Assembly: GCA_022828445.1 (NCBI GenBank)
Contig: JAIZZJ010000003.1
Location: 372,001-436,000, forward strand
Reading direction: 5' to 3'
Length of the DNA: 64,000 bases
Source: Graphiopsis chlorocephala
Lineage: Eukaryota > Ascomycota > Dothideomycetes > Cladosporiales > Cladosporiaceae
The notes beneath the pieces were generated by a model. It searched no databases, was not told where the DNA came from, and was given only the letters and a program-made list of their open reading frames with translations. Every line of letters begins with the position of its first letter. Position 1 is the stretch's first letter. A program made the translations under genes and the position numbers. Of this stretch, positions 45,136 to 55,197 are shown piece by piece.

Positions 45136-46517
45136 ATGGCAAGCGTAAGTTCAGTCCGCCTCAGCCACAGCTCTTGTGCGCAAAGGAAGAAGTGAGGTCG
45201 ACTGACAGTTTGCTGCTTGCTCACAGCACGGAGTTCCCCGCGTCTCTGCGGCGGCGCTCGACAAGAGCGAGGCAGCGAAGGAGAGAGAGCGCAAGCATAT
45301 CGAGCAATACAGAGCACTGGAGAAGGAAGTCGGGGATAAGGTATGTTTGTTGTTCTAATTTCCGTCTAATGTCCTACTGTTTGCTGCCAGCTGCACGCTC
45401 CCTTGCTCGCTGAAGCCTAGCTGGCGCTCAACACCGCTCGCTGTGGACGCTCGCTATGGACGCTTGCTAACGCCCGCTCAAGATCAAAGCCGGCGACTTC
45501 GCAAACACCACTTTCCAGCAAATCTCCTCCCTCCTCCAACAGAACCCAGAGTACTACACCTTCTGGAACTACCGCCGCCGCCTCCTCCTCGACGTCTTCA
45601 CGAAAGAGCTCAAGTCGGGAAACAATGCCGTCTCCGAGACTCCCACCACACAGCCTGGCTCTGCAGAACAGCCCACCTTGACCCTCGCCCAGCAAGAAAT
45701 CGCCATGCTCGTCAAAGAAGACCTCCAATTCCTCATCCCGCTCATAAAGCAATATCCCAAATGCTACTGGATCTGGAACCACCGCTCCTGGCTCCTCGCG
45801 ACCGCCACCCAGCACCTCCCCGGCCCGACCGCGCTGGCGCTGTGGCAAGGCGAGCTCGCGCTCGATAGCAAAATGCTCGCGCTCGACAGTCGCAATTTCC
45901 ACGCCTGGGACTACCGTCGCCGGATCGTCGAAGAGATCGAGCGCTTGGGAGGCAAGAGTCTGGTGGAGATGGAGTTCGCGTACACGGAGAAGATGATCCA
46001 GAGCAATTTGAGCAATTTCTCGGCGTGGCATAATCGGAGTATGTTGATTCCGAGGGTGCTTGTGGAGAGGGAGGCGAAGGCGGAGAGCAGAAAAGAGCTG
46101 TTTGATAAAGAGCTGGAGATGATTACTACGGCGCTGTATACGGATCCGTACGATCAGAGTCTGTGGTCCTATCATCAGTACCTGATGTCGACGCTGGATC
46201 CGACATCTCCTGTCAACGCGGCTGAATACACTTCCACGAGGAAGACGGCTTTCTTGGAGCCGCTGGAGGACGAGGAGAGGGTGAAGTACTTGGAGCAGGA
46301 GATTGAGAGTGTCAAGGAGATGCTTGATGGAGCCGAGGATTGCAAGTATATCTACCAGGCGCTGCTGGAGTACTCGCGACGACGCATCGATCTGGGTGGG
46401 GACGAGGCGGAGGAGGATACGAGACGGGACATGGCGGGTTGGTTGGAGGAGTTGAAGAAGCTTGATCCGTTGCGAGAAGGCCGGTGGCGGGATATGGAGA
46501 GGAGTATGAAGCTTTAG
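45136..46517 (+). CDS. BET4: Rab geranylgeranyltransferase alpha subunit
   Basis: With the beta subunit Bet2 and Rab escort protein it prenylates Rab GTPases for membrane attachment; cytosolic. Exons 45136-45144, 45227-45340 and 45483-46517 give 385 residues. The first coding exon is only 9 nt (Met-Ala-Ser), followed by a GTAAGT donor; exon 2 gives HGVPRVSAAALDKSEAAKERERKHI, typical of the N-terminus of this subunit. Protein prenyltransferase alpha repeats are evident: YYTFWNYRRRLL, CYWIWNHRSWLL, NFHAWDYRRRIV, NFSAWHNRSMLI and QSLWSYHQYLM. The RYR-type N-terminal block and length favour BET4 over the farnesyltransferase alpha subunit RAM2. Confidence 0.94.
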
Positions 46518-46620
46518 GCTGATGCAGAGGTATGCACATCCCATGACACGCTCGTACTCGCAGGCATGACTTTGAGCTGCTACCCTGTACATGAGTCTCA
46601 CACTTTCCATGTGCATCCAC

Positions 46621-47280
46621 TGAGATATAATCTTGTTTTTCAATGGTTGTAGTGAGCTGCTGACTTATGCTTCATTCTTATGCGCCCGATCTGCAGCCGT
46701 TGAGAAAAGATGTTGTTTCTCAATGGTTATATTGAGATACTACCTGATCCATAGGGACCATACGCTTCATATACAACTATTGAGAAACAATGTTGTTTCC
46801 TAAAGGTTGTATTAAGATGCTGGCTTGTATACGAGCACGAACAAGCTCGCCATTGAGAGCTCACCAGCAACCCCTGTTTTACACACGATGTGCTATCTGC
46901 TTACCTGGACTAAAGTACGGACAATCTTACCATTGAGAGCACACTAGCAACTTGCGTTTTGTAAGAGAGGTGCTATCTGATTACTTGGACCCAAGTTCGA
47001 ATGATCTTGCCATTGAGAGCATACTAGCAGCTTCCTTCTTGTAAGCGAGGTGCCGCGTGACTTCCTGGACTCAAGTTTGTACGATCTTGCCATTGAGAGC
47101 AACTAGCAACTTCCGTTGCGCAAAAGAGGTGCTATCTGAGTGCTTGGACTCAACTTCAAACCATCTTGCCATCGAGAGCATACCGGCGACTCCTGTTCAT
47201 AAGAGAGGTGCTGCGTGATTTCCTCGACTCATGTAAGAGTGTGCTTGCCACTAAGAGCTTGCAAGTATCTCTCTTCTCTT
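46621..47280. repeat. degenerate 80-bp minisatellite
   Basis: About eight diverged tandem copies. The landmark CCATTGAGAGC or a one-base variant recurs at about 46850, 46930, 47010, 47090, 47169 and 47248, a period of 79-80 bp. To the left, TGAGA(A/T)A landmarks recur at 46621, 46701 and 46781, again 80 bp apart, marking a second sub-family in register. These left copies contain inverted repeats such as TTGAGAAA...TTTCTCAA that could form hairpins. It lies between BET4 and the AMA1-like gene, partly within their untranslated regions. Confidence 0.85.
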
Positions 47281-47492
47281 GTCATGGTTCTCGCTCTCTT
47301 ACTCTCCTCCCAACATCCCAACATCCCATCATCCATCAGCATTCTTCACGGTAGTATCATTAGCTTCACACCCATCTCCAGGATAGTTCACCATCGAGGT
47401 ACACTCCCGCTCTTGCCTCTCATCTCGGAACCGTAAGCGCACACATTCCATCCCAGCTCATTCGATACACTAACATTTCAATCAGATGCAGA

Positions 47493-49643
47493 ATGAGTTC
47501 TCCGGGCCCAGTGAAGGTCCTACCGCCCGTCCCCGTAGCCGCTGGAGCCGTCTCCTCCACGGAAAGCTCGGAGAGAAGATCTGGCTCGACATCCCATGCG
47601 AGCGATGCGAGAAAGAGCGATGCCGCCGCCTTGGCCTCAAGTATCCCCAGCCTGACTGGGGCACCGCTGCATGGCTCCACCCTCAGCCGGACACGGCCCT
47701 ACCTGCATTCTCAGTCCCTCCAATGCATGACCGGGTGCCCGAGTGGCTCGTCCAGGCAGCAGATCTGTGGGCCTCAAAGGTTGACAAGCGCCCAGCTTAC
47801 CCCGAATCCGTCGAGCCATCCGGCGAGGAAGAGCCCTCGTCCTGGTCTACAGGATCTGGCGGGTCTGCACCATTTTGAGCTCGACGGCTGTGACGAGCGC
47901 TACGTCCGTGCTACGCCTCCGACGAAAGAGACGTTCTTGCTGGCGCACACTGCGAATAACGATCCTACAGACCCCTTTTCGCCGGCCTTGAAACGGAGCA
48001 CCAGGACAGCTGGACGACTTACGACACGCCGCTCAGTGAGCCAGCCCACAGTCTGGACCGTCGGCGGCTCTGCAGTGACCGAGGGCGTGGCCTCGACGAG
48101 CAATGGCAGAGGCGGCCGGGTCACCAGTGGATCGAATGCACCTCACTACGCAGCTGAATTCCTACACCGCCAGTCCCAGAATGACGAAACGCGCACGCAC
48201 GGAAGACGCCTGGCTCACGCGATGGACATCAGCCAGTCTGGACGTGTGGTGGAACCGATCTCTCCTCCTTCGTCTCCGACCTCAGCCAGCAGCAGCACTC
48301 CAAGCAGTCCGACATCAGTCTCCTGGAAGGACTGCACGTGGACACGAGCTCTCGACGCATCTTCAACGAAGGTCAAGTCTACCCAGCCCAGGAAGATCCC
48401 GACAATCCCGTACCGTGTACTCGACGCGCCAGCTCTGCGCGATGACTACTACTGCTCACTGCTCGCTTACTCATTCACTCTCCAATGCCTTGCTGTTGGC
48501 CTTGGACCTCACGTGTACCTATGGTCTGAAGATCGCGCCAATGCACAACACAACATCCCCGACTCACTAACAGCTCCACGTGGATCATCTCACGTCACAT
48601 CGGTGTCCTTCAGTTCGGTCGCCGGAGCCTCAGCCATCCTCGCCATTGGGCGCGGCGATGGCAGGATCACGCTTTGGAGCCCACATGATCCCGAACCACG
48701 TTTCGACAGCGAGCAGCCCGCACCGATTTCCTACGTCTGCTTCCGGCCCACCACACAACGTCGCTGTTCAGTAAGAGATGCCAATACCTTCGTGGACACA
48801 GAGGAGCTCCTTGTCGGCGACGAGATGGGGACCGTCTACCTCTACTCGATTGAGTGGCCCGACCAGGATCAGCGGGATTTATTCGATTGGCATGGCAGCA
48901 TGACGCTGCTGGCGAGGATCAGCTGTCACACCCAGCAGATCTGTGGCATTGCTTGGAGTCCCGACGGCAAGTTCTTCGCCACCGGCGGCAACGACAACAA
49001 CCTGTTCCTGTTCGAGTCCAAGAAGATCCTCCGGCCTCATGCCCCACGCTCTCGTACTGGCTCACTAGCTGTTGATCCAGCCGGCGACTCTCCCACCACA
49101 GGTCTGATCGAGCGAAACGACGTCTTCGCCATCCTACCCGGAAGACAGAAGCACACATTCTCGCTCAACGCCGCCTGCAAGGCCATCACCTTCGCGCCCT
49201 GGCAGCCCTCGCTCATCGCCGCAGGAGGCGGCAGCAACGACAGATGTATCCACTTCTTTCACGCCTTGTCCGGCGCCAAGCTCGCCACGATCGACTGCTA
49301 CGCCCAAGTCACCAGCCTGGTCTTCAACCCGCGCAAACGCGAGATCGCTGCTACCTTCGGCTTCGCACAGCCAGAGCATCCATACCGCGTCGCGGTGTTC
49401 GCGTGGCCGAGCTGTCGCATGCTCGTCGGCATTCCGTGGTGGGGCGAGGAGCGCGCTTTGTACGCCATCGAGTATCCTGGGCTTGGAGGGAGCCTTGTCA
49501 TCGCCACAAGCGACGCGAGCATCAAGTTTCATGAAGTCTGGTCGGGATCGAGTACGGATGGGGGCAAGGGAGGCGGGAGCATTCTTGGGAGTCCCATTCT
49601 TGATGATGAATTGTTGCTCGAGCGGATGGATGCTATCAGGTGA
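47493..49643 (+). CDS. Cdc20-family WD40 APC/C activator, AMA1-like
   Basis: Predicted substrate adaptor of the anaphase-promoting complex, 716 residues in one frame. The N-terminal half is disordered with a DERYVRATPP block and conserved short stretches (TVWTVGG, SGSNAPHYAAEFL). The core begins with KIPTIPYRVLDAPALRDDYY, the Cdc20/Cdh1 signature, followed by about seven WD-type repeats (LAVGLGPHVYLWSE, ICGIAWSPDGKFFATGGNDN, and so on). Divergence from Cdc20 and Cdh1 and the N-terminal blocks suggest the meiotic activator Ama1/Mfr1. An earlier ATG at 47486 opens a 130-codon frame overlapping the first 390 nt; it could be an inhibitory upstream ORF, or the true N-terminus may be spliced differently. 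Confidence 0.85.
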   Translation: MSSPGPVKVLPPVPVAAGAVSSTESSERRSGSTSHASDARKSDAAALASSIPSLTGAPLHGSTLSRTRPYLHSQSLQCMTGCPSGSSRQQICGPQRLTSAQLTPNPSSHPARKSPRPGLQDLAGLHHFELDGCDERYVRATPPTKETFLLAHTANNDPTDPFSPALKRSTRTAGRLTTRRSVSQPTVWTVGGSAVTEGVASTSNGRGGRVTSGSNAPHYAAEFLHRQSQNDETRTHGRRLAHAMDISQSGRVVEPISPPSSPTSASSSTPSSPTSVSWKDCTWTRALDASSTKVKSTQPRKIPTIPYRVLDAPALRDDYYCSLLAYSFTLQCLAVGLGPHVYLWSEDRANAQHNIPDSLTAPRGSSHVTSVSFSSVAGASAILAIGRGDGRITLWSPHDPEPRFDSEQPAPISYVCFRPTTQRRCSVRDANTFVDTEELLVGDEMGTVYLYSIEWPDQDQRDLFDWHGSMTLLARISCHTQQICGIAWSPDGKFFATGGNDNNLFLFESKKILRPHAPRSRTGSLAVDPAGDSPTTGLIERNDVFAILPGRQKHTFSLNAACKAITFAPWQPSLIAAGGGSNDRCIHFFHALSGAKLATIDCYAQVTSLVFNPRKREIAATFGFAQPEHPYRVAVFAWPSCRMLVGIPWWGEERALYAIEYPGLGGSLVIATSDASIKFHEVWSGSSTDGGKGGGSILGSPILDDELLLERMDAIR

Positions 49644-50746
49644 AAGCATATTCTTTTCTGTTGATGGGAGTTTTGGGATGGTTTTGTTTTACTGCTTTGC
49701 TTTTGCTGTTCTTTCTTTAGCCCTGTGACTTTGTCGTCGAGCCGCATTGCACTCCTAGGTCACTTCTTCAGATAGTCTCAACCCCTGAAGAACCCGAGAT
49801 CTTCTACCGTGTTCATATCTTTGGGACTCTCAGTGGTGTTCTTGGGTGTTTTGAGCTCGGTGGGGCTGGGAGGACCTCACTGCGATGGGCGAGCCATTCG
49901 AATCGAACTCTTGTTTCAGCAGCCTCACATAATTCGATCAAATAAACGAAGCCGACCGCCGCCATGAACATGTGGTGATGGCATCTGGACTCTCGTCGTG
50001 GCTGTTCAGACTGGTCGGGGCCCCCGCCACCGACTCCGGAATCCAAGACATCGCACCACATGACCGAGCGTCCAGAATCCGGTTTGTTTGATAAGAACGG
50101 CAGATCCATCTCAATGGAGAGGCGATAATATATCGTGTTATGTTGTAAGCGACGGCAGCAGAACAAAGATGCCATGCTTGTTTTCCAATAAAGTTGTCTA
50201 CCAGCCACCAGCGAACGCCGCGTCGCACAAGGTGGCTGGGGCTTTACTCCTTTGACTGATACAAGAGTCAGATCCCCTCTCAAAATCGCATAATGCGTGC
50301 ATCGCTGTCTCGCTCGCTGGCAGGATGGGAGAGTACAATCGAGTCGACCAAAATTGCGCACATGTTTGCGCGTTCGCCAGGAGAAGGCTGAGACGACCTC
50401 TAGCGGCGGACGACAAAGCAGAGCACATGGTAGCACGGTGATACACTTAATAGCGAGACACGACGCTGGGACCACTTGAATGAGGGCTATACTAAACACC
50501 AATAGCCAGACGGCATCTTCAGGAGAGGGACAACATACTCAACAGCGAGCCTGAGACCGCGACAAGCTAGAAGCAACGAGGCATTGGTTTCGAGTTGCTG
50601 CTAAGGAGCTACTGGACTGCATAAGAATGGAAAGAAAGAAAAGAGATTGTGACGATACGAAACAAGAGAGTAAGAGAACCTTCTATTGGAACAAACAACA
50701 CGCCACTCGCCTCCAGTCTCCAACGTCCCCTCGGTCCTCCCGCCTT
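49644..50746. other. convergent 3' regions, no gene supported
   Basis: 1.1 kb between two gene ends. A 229-codon minus frame (49813-50502) has scattered Cys and Trp and no recognisable fold; I do not accept it. Confidence 0.45.
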
Positions 50747-51670
50747 CTAGACTCCGATGTTCACGTTCACTCCTAGATCGTTCAAGATGTCAGGCACGAT
50801 GCCAGGCACAAGACCGGGCAAGATGCCGGCCAACACAGTCGGATTGTGGGTGGGCGTGTACCACGACTGCGCCTTGGTGGTCTTGGTGTTGTGGGGCGGC
50901 GTTGTCTGATGCCAGGGTTGAGTGTTGGTCGGCTTGGTCTTGGTGGTGTGGCCATTCCAAGGTTTGGTGGTGGATCTGGGCTTGGTTGTGGTTTGGTGAG
51001 GAGGAGGTGGTGGTGGCTTTGGTCCTCCGCCAGGCGGCTTTGGGGGCGGTGGAGTGGGCTTTGGAGGTGGTGGAGCGGGCTTAGGGGGTGGCGGAGTGGG
51101 CTTTGGTGGTGGAGGAGTTGGCTTTGGTGGAGGCGGAGGCGGAGTGGGCTTTGGGGGTGGCGGAGTGGGTTTAGGGGGAGGTGGTGGCTTGGTGCTGCTG
51201 CTGGGACGCCAAGGATTCCAACCCTGAGCATCACGCTTCTTGAGCTCGTCGGCTGCTTTTGACTTGGAGTCGTCGTCGTCTTTGTGAGAGACTATATGGC
51301 AGATTTCCGTGGCACTATCGAGTGCGGCTAAGGTCCGTCAGCATCTTTCGACAGCGGAGTGGGCTTTTAACATCGTGGAAGCATCTCGGAGTACGGGTAC
51401 GACTCACCAGCATCGTCACCAGCGCTACACTTCTTGGAGAAGCAGTATTGTAGATAACCTGCATAATGCTCGGAGTTGCAGATGCAAGGGCTGTCGTTCG
51501 GTGCACACCCTGTCTTCTTGATCGCTCGGGCAACACAGCTTGCCTGTCGCGATGTCAGTATCAAAAGTCCGGAACGTGTCATGCCAACGGCGACTTACTC
51601 CACAAGCAGGCAGAGTTGCAGCTGAGCAGGTCAGTGCCCAAGCCAGCACTAAGACGTGAGACGGCCTCAT
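50747..51670 (-). CDS. secreted CFEM-domain protein with proline-rich repeat tail
   Basis: Extracellular or wall-linked fungal protein of about 262 residues. Minus-strand exons 51670-51599, 51543-51408 and 51327-50747; all phases agree. A signal peptide (VLVLAWALTCSAATLPA) leads into a CFEM domain with eight cysteines at 23, 27, 37, 44, 46, 58, 63 and 79. Asp41 before the CIC motif is at the place of the heme-iron ligand in characterised CFEM proteins, so heme or iron binding is possible. After a short acidic/basic hinge (KDDDDSKSK) come about seven repeats of the type KPTPPPP, then a Thr/Lys-rich segment and a hydrophobic end (VLAGILPGLVPGIV). The end is not a clear GPI signal. Host-interaction roles are known for some CFEM proteins but are not shown here. 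Confidence 0.9.
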
Positions 51671-52621
51671 GATGAGACCTTTCGATTTTCTGGACGATAA
51701 CGACAGACAAGTTAGGAGGAGCGGGATACGAGGTACTTGATGTCCTATATAGATCAGGCTCCTCGTCCCTCCACACCTCTTATCGCTGACCTGGAATAGC
51801 TCCACTTTGTCCGCCACAGCCTCGTTCCCAAGCCGTGGCACATGCGCATAGCTCAACCTTCTTACAGCTCTGTCTGATGTGCTAGAGTGTGGTATCGGCC
51901 ACTCAATCGTCATCGGGCTGCTTGTCACTTTTACCGGATCGTTGAGAATGCCGCCATCTGCATTGGACCACAAGCTATTTCTCAGTACCAGAGTATGGAG
52001 GCGACTACACATTAACCCTTTTCGCATTCTTCACACATCAATTCATTCCACTGGAACAGTCCCACAGTGTGGCTGCTCGGAGAAGCTTGTCCTGAACCAC
52101 GCCGACATATTCCATGGCAGGTACTGACCCGGTTCAGCACACGCGGCCACATTTCTCGTGTGCTAGTCTACCACGATATCCTGGAGACTTCAATAGAGCG
52201 ACAGGTACCCGTTCTTCGTTACTTTCCTTTACCAGGCTATCGGAAAGTATAGCATGTGAAACACATGGTTTAAGTTTACCAGGACCTGGCGCCCGAGGAG
52301 AGCTTCTACGATGCAGACTCAGCTCGTTTTTTCACGCCACTTCGCTCCCGTCCCTACACCGTACCCCACGTGGCGCCGATCGATCTACAGATCAAGTGAT
52401 GAAGATGAGACGGGATTTGAACGAGTATCACCGAAATCGCTCCCCGTGATCGCTTGAGATGTAGTTGCACCGAAGCTGAAGAATCAAGAGGTGCGAATAC
52501 GGCGTGGCTTTCGACCAAACGGGGTTTTGAAAAAGATGGTCACTTGAACTTGTGCTACAACTATCAAAAAGTAAGAAATTCGACACCTGCATTCCTGGAA
52601 CTATCATGTATCGTCCAGCTT
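51671..52621. other. intergenic, CFEM promoter side
   Basis: No supported gene in 951 bp. The left part is the CFEM promoter; the right end is the 3' region of the acyltransferase gene. Confidence 0.5.
51745..51752 (-). promoter_or_regulatory. TATA box of the CFEM gene
   Basis: The palindromic CTATATAG lies 75-82 bp upstream of the CFEM start codon, a suitable position for a TATA element. Confidence 0.45.
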
Positions 52622-54148
52622 TCAATTTATCCAACTCTTCGAGCGATCAAAATGATGGCGCGATCTCAAGCCTGGCTCCTTAGCCAAAGTCTTCCTGTAG
52701 ACCCACTGCGAGAAGACAAGACTCGGCTGGTCCAGTAATCTCGTCACGATCTCCGCGAGCCACAAAGTGAACGCCAATGAGACGAGCTGAGGGATGAGAT
52801 AGTTGATCTCAAGGCCAAAAGGTCCCACGGCTGGCAAGGGCAGCAAATTGATCCAGTCGGGAACAATGCCAATGTGTCCTTCGCGCACACGACCGCTTGC
52901 TGCGTACAGCCGATCGCCCAGAGTCCAAAGCACTGGGCCGTGAACGAGGTAGAATCCATAAGAGACTCTTCCGAGGTACTGGCAGAAGCGTGTCTCGAAG
53001 AAACTCTTGAGCCAGGAGATGCGCGGTACTGCAAAGACGATGAAGATCGCTGCCCAGAAGCGGTAGAACCATCTGAAGTCCCAGAATGCCTGTGGCTTGA
53101 GGAACGAGAGATAGTACCAACCTGGGGACTGTCTGAGATGTGGCAGATCGTTTGTGATCGATGGAACGCCGCCGAGGTAGAGCGCCAGGAGGAACAGTAA
53201 GTAGGCGAACCACGTCTTATGCTTCCTGGCCGACTGGAGTCTTCGAGGCAGCTGACCCCGGCTCGCGAGCAGGTCAAGGTCGCAGAGCAGCATGCCAGCG
53301 ACGAAGAGCCCACAGTACCACCCGTCGACGATGTAGAGGAAGTAGTAGATCAGCAGGGTCTCGCAAAGAAGGCGAGTGTTCCTTGAACATCCCGAGAACG
53401 CCATTGTAGCCGTGTAGACTACGAGCGAGCCTCTGAACTCCATTGGCAGCGACCAAGTGTGGTCATTGTATGCGTTCCACGGCTCGCCTTGGAAGACAAA
53501 GCTGTAGTTCTTGAAGTCGCAGTACCACTTCCAGATCTCAGCAAGGTAGGTCGACTCTGGCATTTGAGCAATGGGGTTGCTAGATCTGATCTTGAACAGA
53601 TGCCAACAAGTCATCCATGCGAATGTGGTTCCTGCAACAGGAATGTACAGTCGCAGCCATCGTCGGAACAAGGCAGAAGAAAGATTTTCAGACATCTTCG
53701 CAATATCGCCTGACTGCATGAGTGTCAGGGCTTTTGCCGGCAAGACATAGCCGGAGATGACGAAGAAGACGGCGACCGCGAGATGGCCGCCAGAGAACAA
53801 GATGCGGATGCCGGGGAAGCAGATGGCGTAGTATTTGCCATCCCACCCAAAGGCGTTCTCGAGGATGTATTCTCCGCCGACGCCGGAATGACCCCAAACT
53901 TGGTGGTGGAGGCTGAAAACTAGAAGTGCAGCGAAGCCTCGGAGACCGTCAAGATACGCAGTACGGTGTAAGGTACGCTCTTTGCGCTCTGTTGACTTTT
54001 CTCCGATGCTTGGTCGTCTTGGTCGAGCAAAGGATTTGATGCGTTCAAACCAAGTTGGCTTGGCTTCGACATTGGGGCTCGCAAGCATTGCTTCCAACGC
54101 TCGAAGTTCGTCTTCGGCAGACAGGGAGTTGGTTGAAGGTCTCGACAT
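52622..54148 (-). CDS. acyltransferase-3 family membrane protein
   Basis: Integral membrane O-acyltransferase of 508 residues, single exon. The diagnostic start of the domain, AYLDGLRGFAALLVFSLHH (residues 64-82), carries the expected Arg70 and the catalytic-type His81. About ten hydrophobic helices follow, with family blocks HLAVAVFFVISGYVL, RRWLRLYIP, TWSLPMEFRGSLVVY and YLGRVSYGFYLVHGPVLW. Members acylate sugars, lipids or secondary metabolites; the substrate cannot be read from sequence. The 60-residue N-terminus is cytosolic-looking and basic. Divergent from the GT32 gene 1.05 kb away, so a role in modifying a glycan made by the neighbours is plausible. Confidence 0.93.
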   Translation of the reverse strand: MSRPSTNSLSAEDELRALEAMLASPNVEAKPTWFERIKSFARPRRPSIGEKSTERKERTLHRTAYLDGLRGFAALLVFSLHHQVWGHSGVGGEYILENAFGWDGKYYAICFPGIRILFSGGHLAVAVFFVISGYVLPAKALTLMQSGDIAKMSENLSSALFRRWLRLYIPVAGTTFAWMTCWHLFKIRSSNPIAQMPESTYLAEIWKWYCDFKNYSFVFQGEPWNAYNDHTWSLPMEFRGSLVVYTATMAFSGCSRNTRLLCETLLIYYFLYIVDGWYCGLFVAGMLLCDLDLLASRGQLPRRLQSARKHKTWFAYLLFLLALYLGGVPSITNDLPHLRQSPGWYYLSFLKPQAFWDFRWFYRFWAAIFIVFAVPRISWLKSFFETRFCQYLGRVSYGFYLVHGPVLWTLGDRLYAASGRVREGHIGIVPDWINLLPLPAVGPFGLEINYLIPQLVSLAFTLWLAEIVTRLLDQPSLVFSQWVYRKTLAKEPGLRSRHHFDRSKSWIN

Positions 54149-55197
54149 AATAAGCAGACTTAGACAAAATTGATCGATGAATCAAATCCAACTGACAAGG
54201 ACAATGATATTGATTAAGGGAATGAGAAGGACCTCGAGTGATTGAACGATGGGCTGCTCATAAGCTCTAGCAAGCTCCCTTCATGCCTCGTGGGGCCGAT
54301 TACCCGTCTTCACGACTCCCAACCGTCCTCGCAGCTCCGGTGGACTGGAACTTGGTGCCACGGTAGGGCCGCTAGACATATTCCACGGTACGGAGTTCTT
54401 CAGCGATCATTGATTAGCCATGTTGCAGAGTGAGACATGCAGACGCCACAAACAGTACCTTCGAGCTCTACTATCATAAAGTTTGGTAGTGCAAGAACGT
54501 GGTGGGTTGGCAAGTGAGTTGCGAGGTCGGCGTCTGAAGATCTCTAGGAGGTAACGCTCCGGAGCGGAGTGACTTGTGGCACCAAAGTGAAGCTAAGCAA
54601 GAAGAATGCCGTTTCTTCGGCTAGTGAAGCTGCACTCCGGATCTAAGCAAGATACCCTATCATCTTTTTTCACTAGGTCGGTGTACATTTTGAGAGAGAG
54701 GAAGCCCATGGATTGCAGCCACGATGGCGATGTTTGAATGACGCCATGTAGCCAACGTAGACCAGGGCGATGTGATCAAACGCCACCATCCGGTCCATAA
54801 ACCAGGACGAGTTAAGCAGACGCCACAAGACGGGCGTACCTGGTTGACCAGGCACGATACAGTAACACTACAACAACCTTTTCCGAGACCATGGGCAGCG
54901 GGACTGCGGACAAGGTTTCCATTATCCTTATGCGGGACGCTTGGGGCTAAGAAATCGTATCCCGATAGCAAGGTACCATGTCTCAGATGTCTCAGATGCT
55001 TCCCCACGGACTGCCACATGCAGTATGCTATGGCCAAACCTTGACTATTACGTTTTCTCCCTCCGCGAATTAGTTGAGGTGTTAGCAATGCATGGAATAC
55101 AACGCAGCATCCAGCGTCCCCAGGATTCCTCGATAAGACGACCACTTCCTCCAATGGAACCTGGCCTCATCCCAACCATTCACTCAATCTTTGAACC
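54149..55197. other. divergent spacer acyltransferase/GT32
   Basis: 1.05 kb with promoters for both genes. Frames at 54660-55154 (minus) and 54772-55201 (plus) have no coding features. Confidence 0.45.

Noticed and set aside
45417..46643. 408-codon minus-strand frame
   Set aside because: It is the antisense of BET4, whose plus frame has clear prenyltransferase repeats and exon structure. The long antisense frame results from codon bias.
46621..47280. CRISPR-like array
   Set aside because: Regular 80-bp spacing, but the whole unit is repeated with no unique spacers, and the genome is eukaryotic. It is a minisatellite.
49813..50502. 229-codon minus-strand frame in a convergent intergenic region
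   Set aside because: No domain, erratic composition and no splice or start support.
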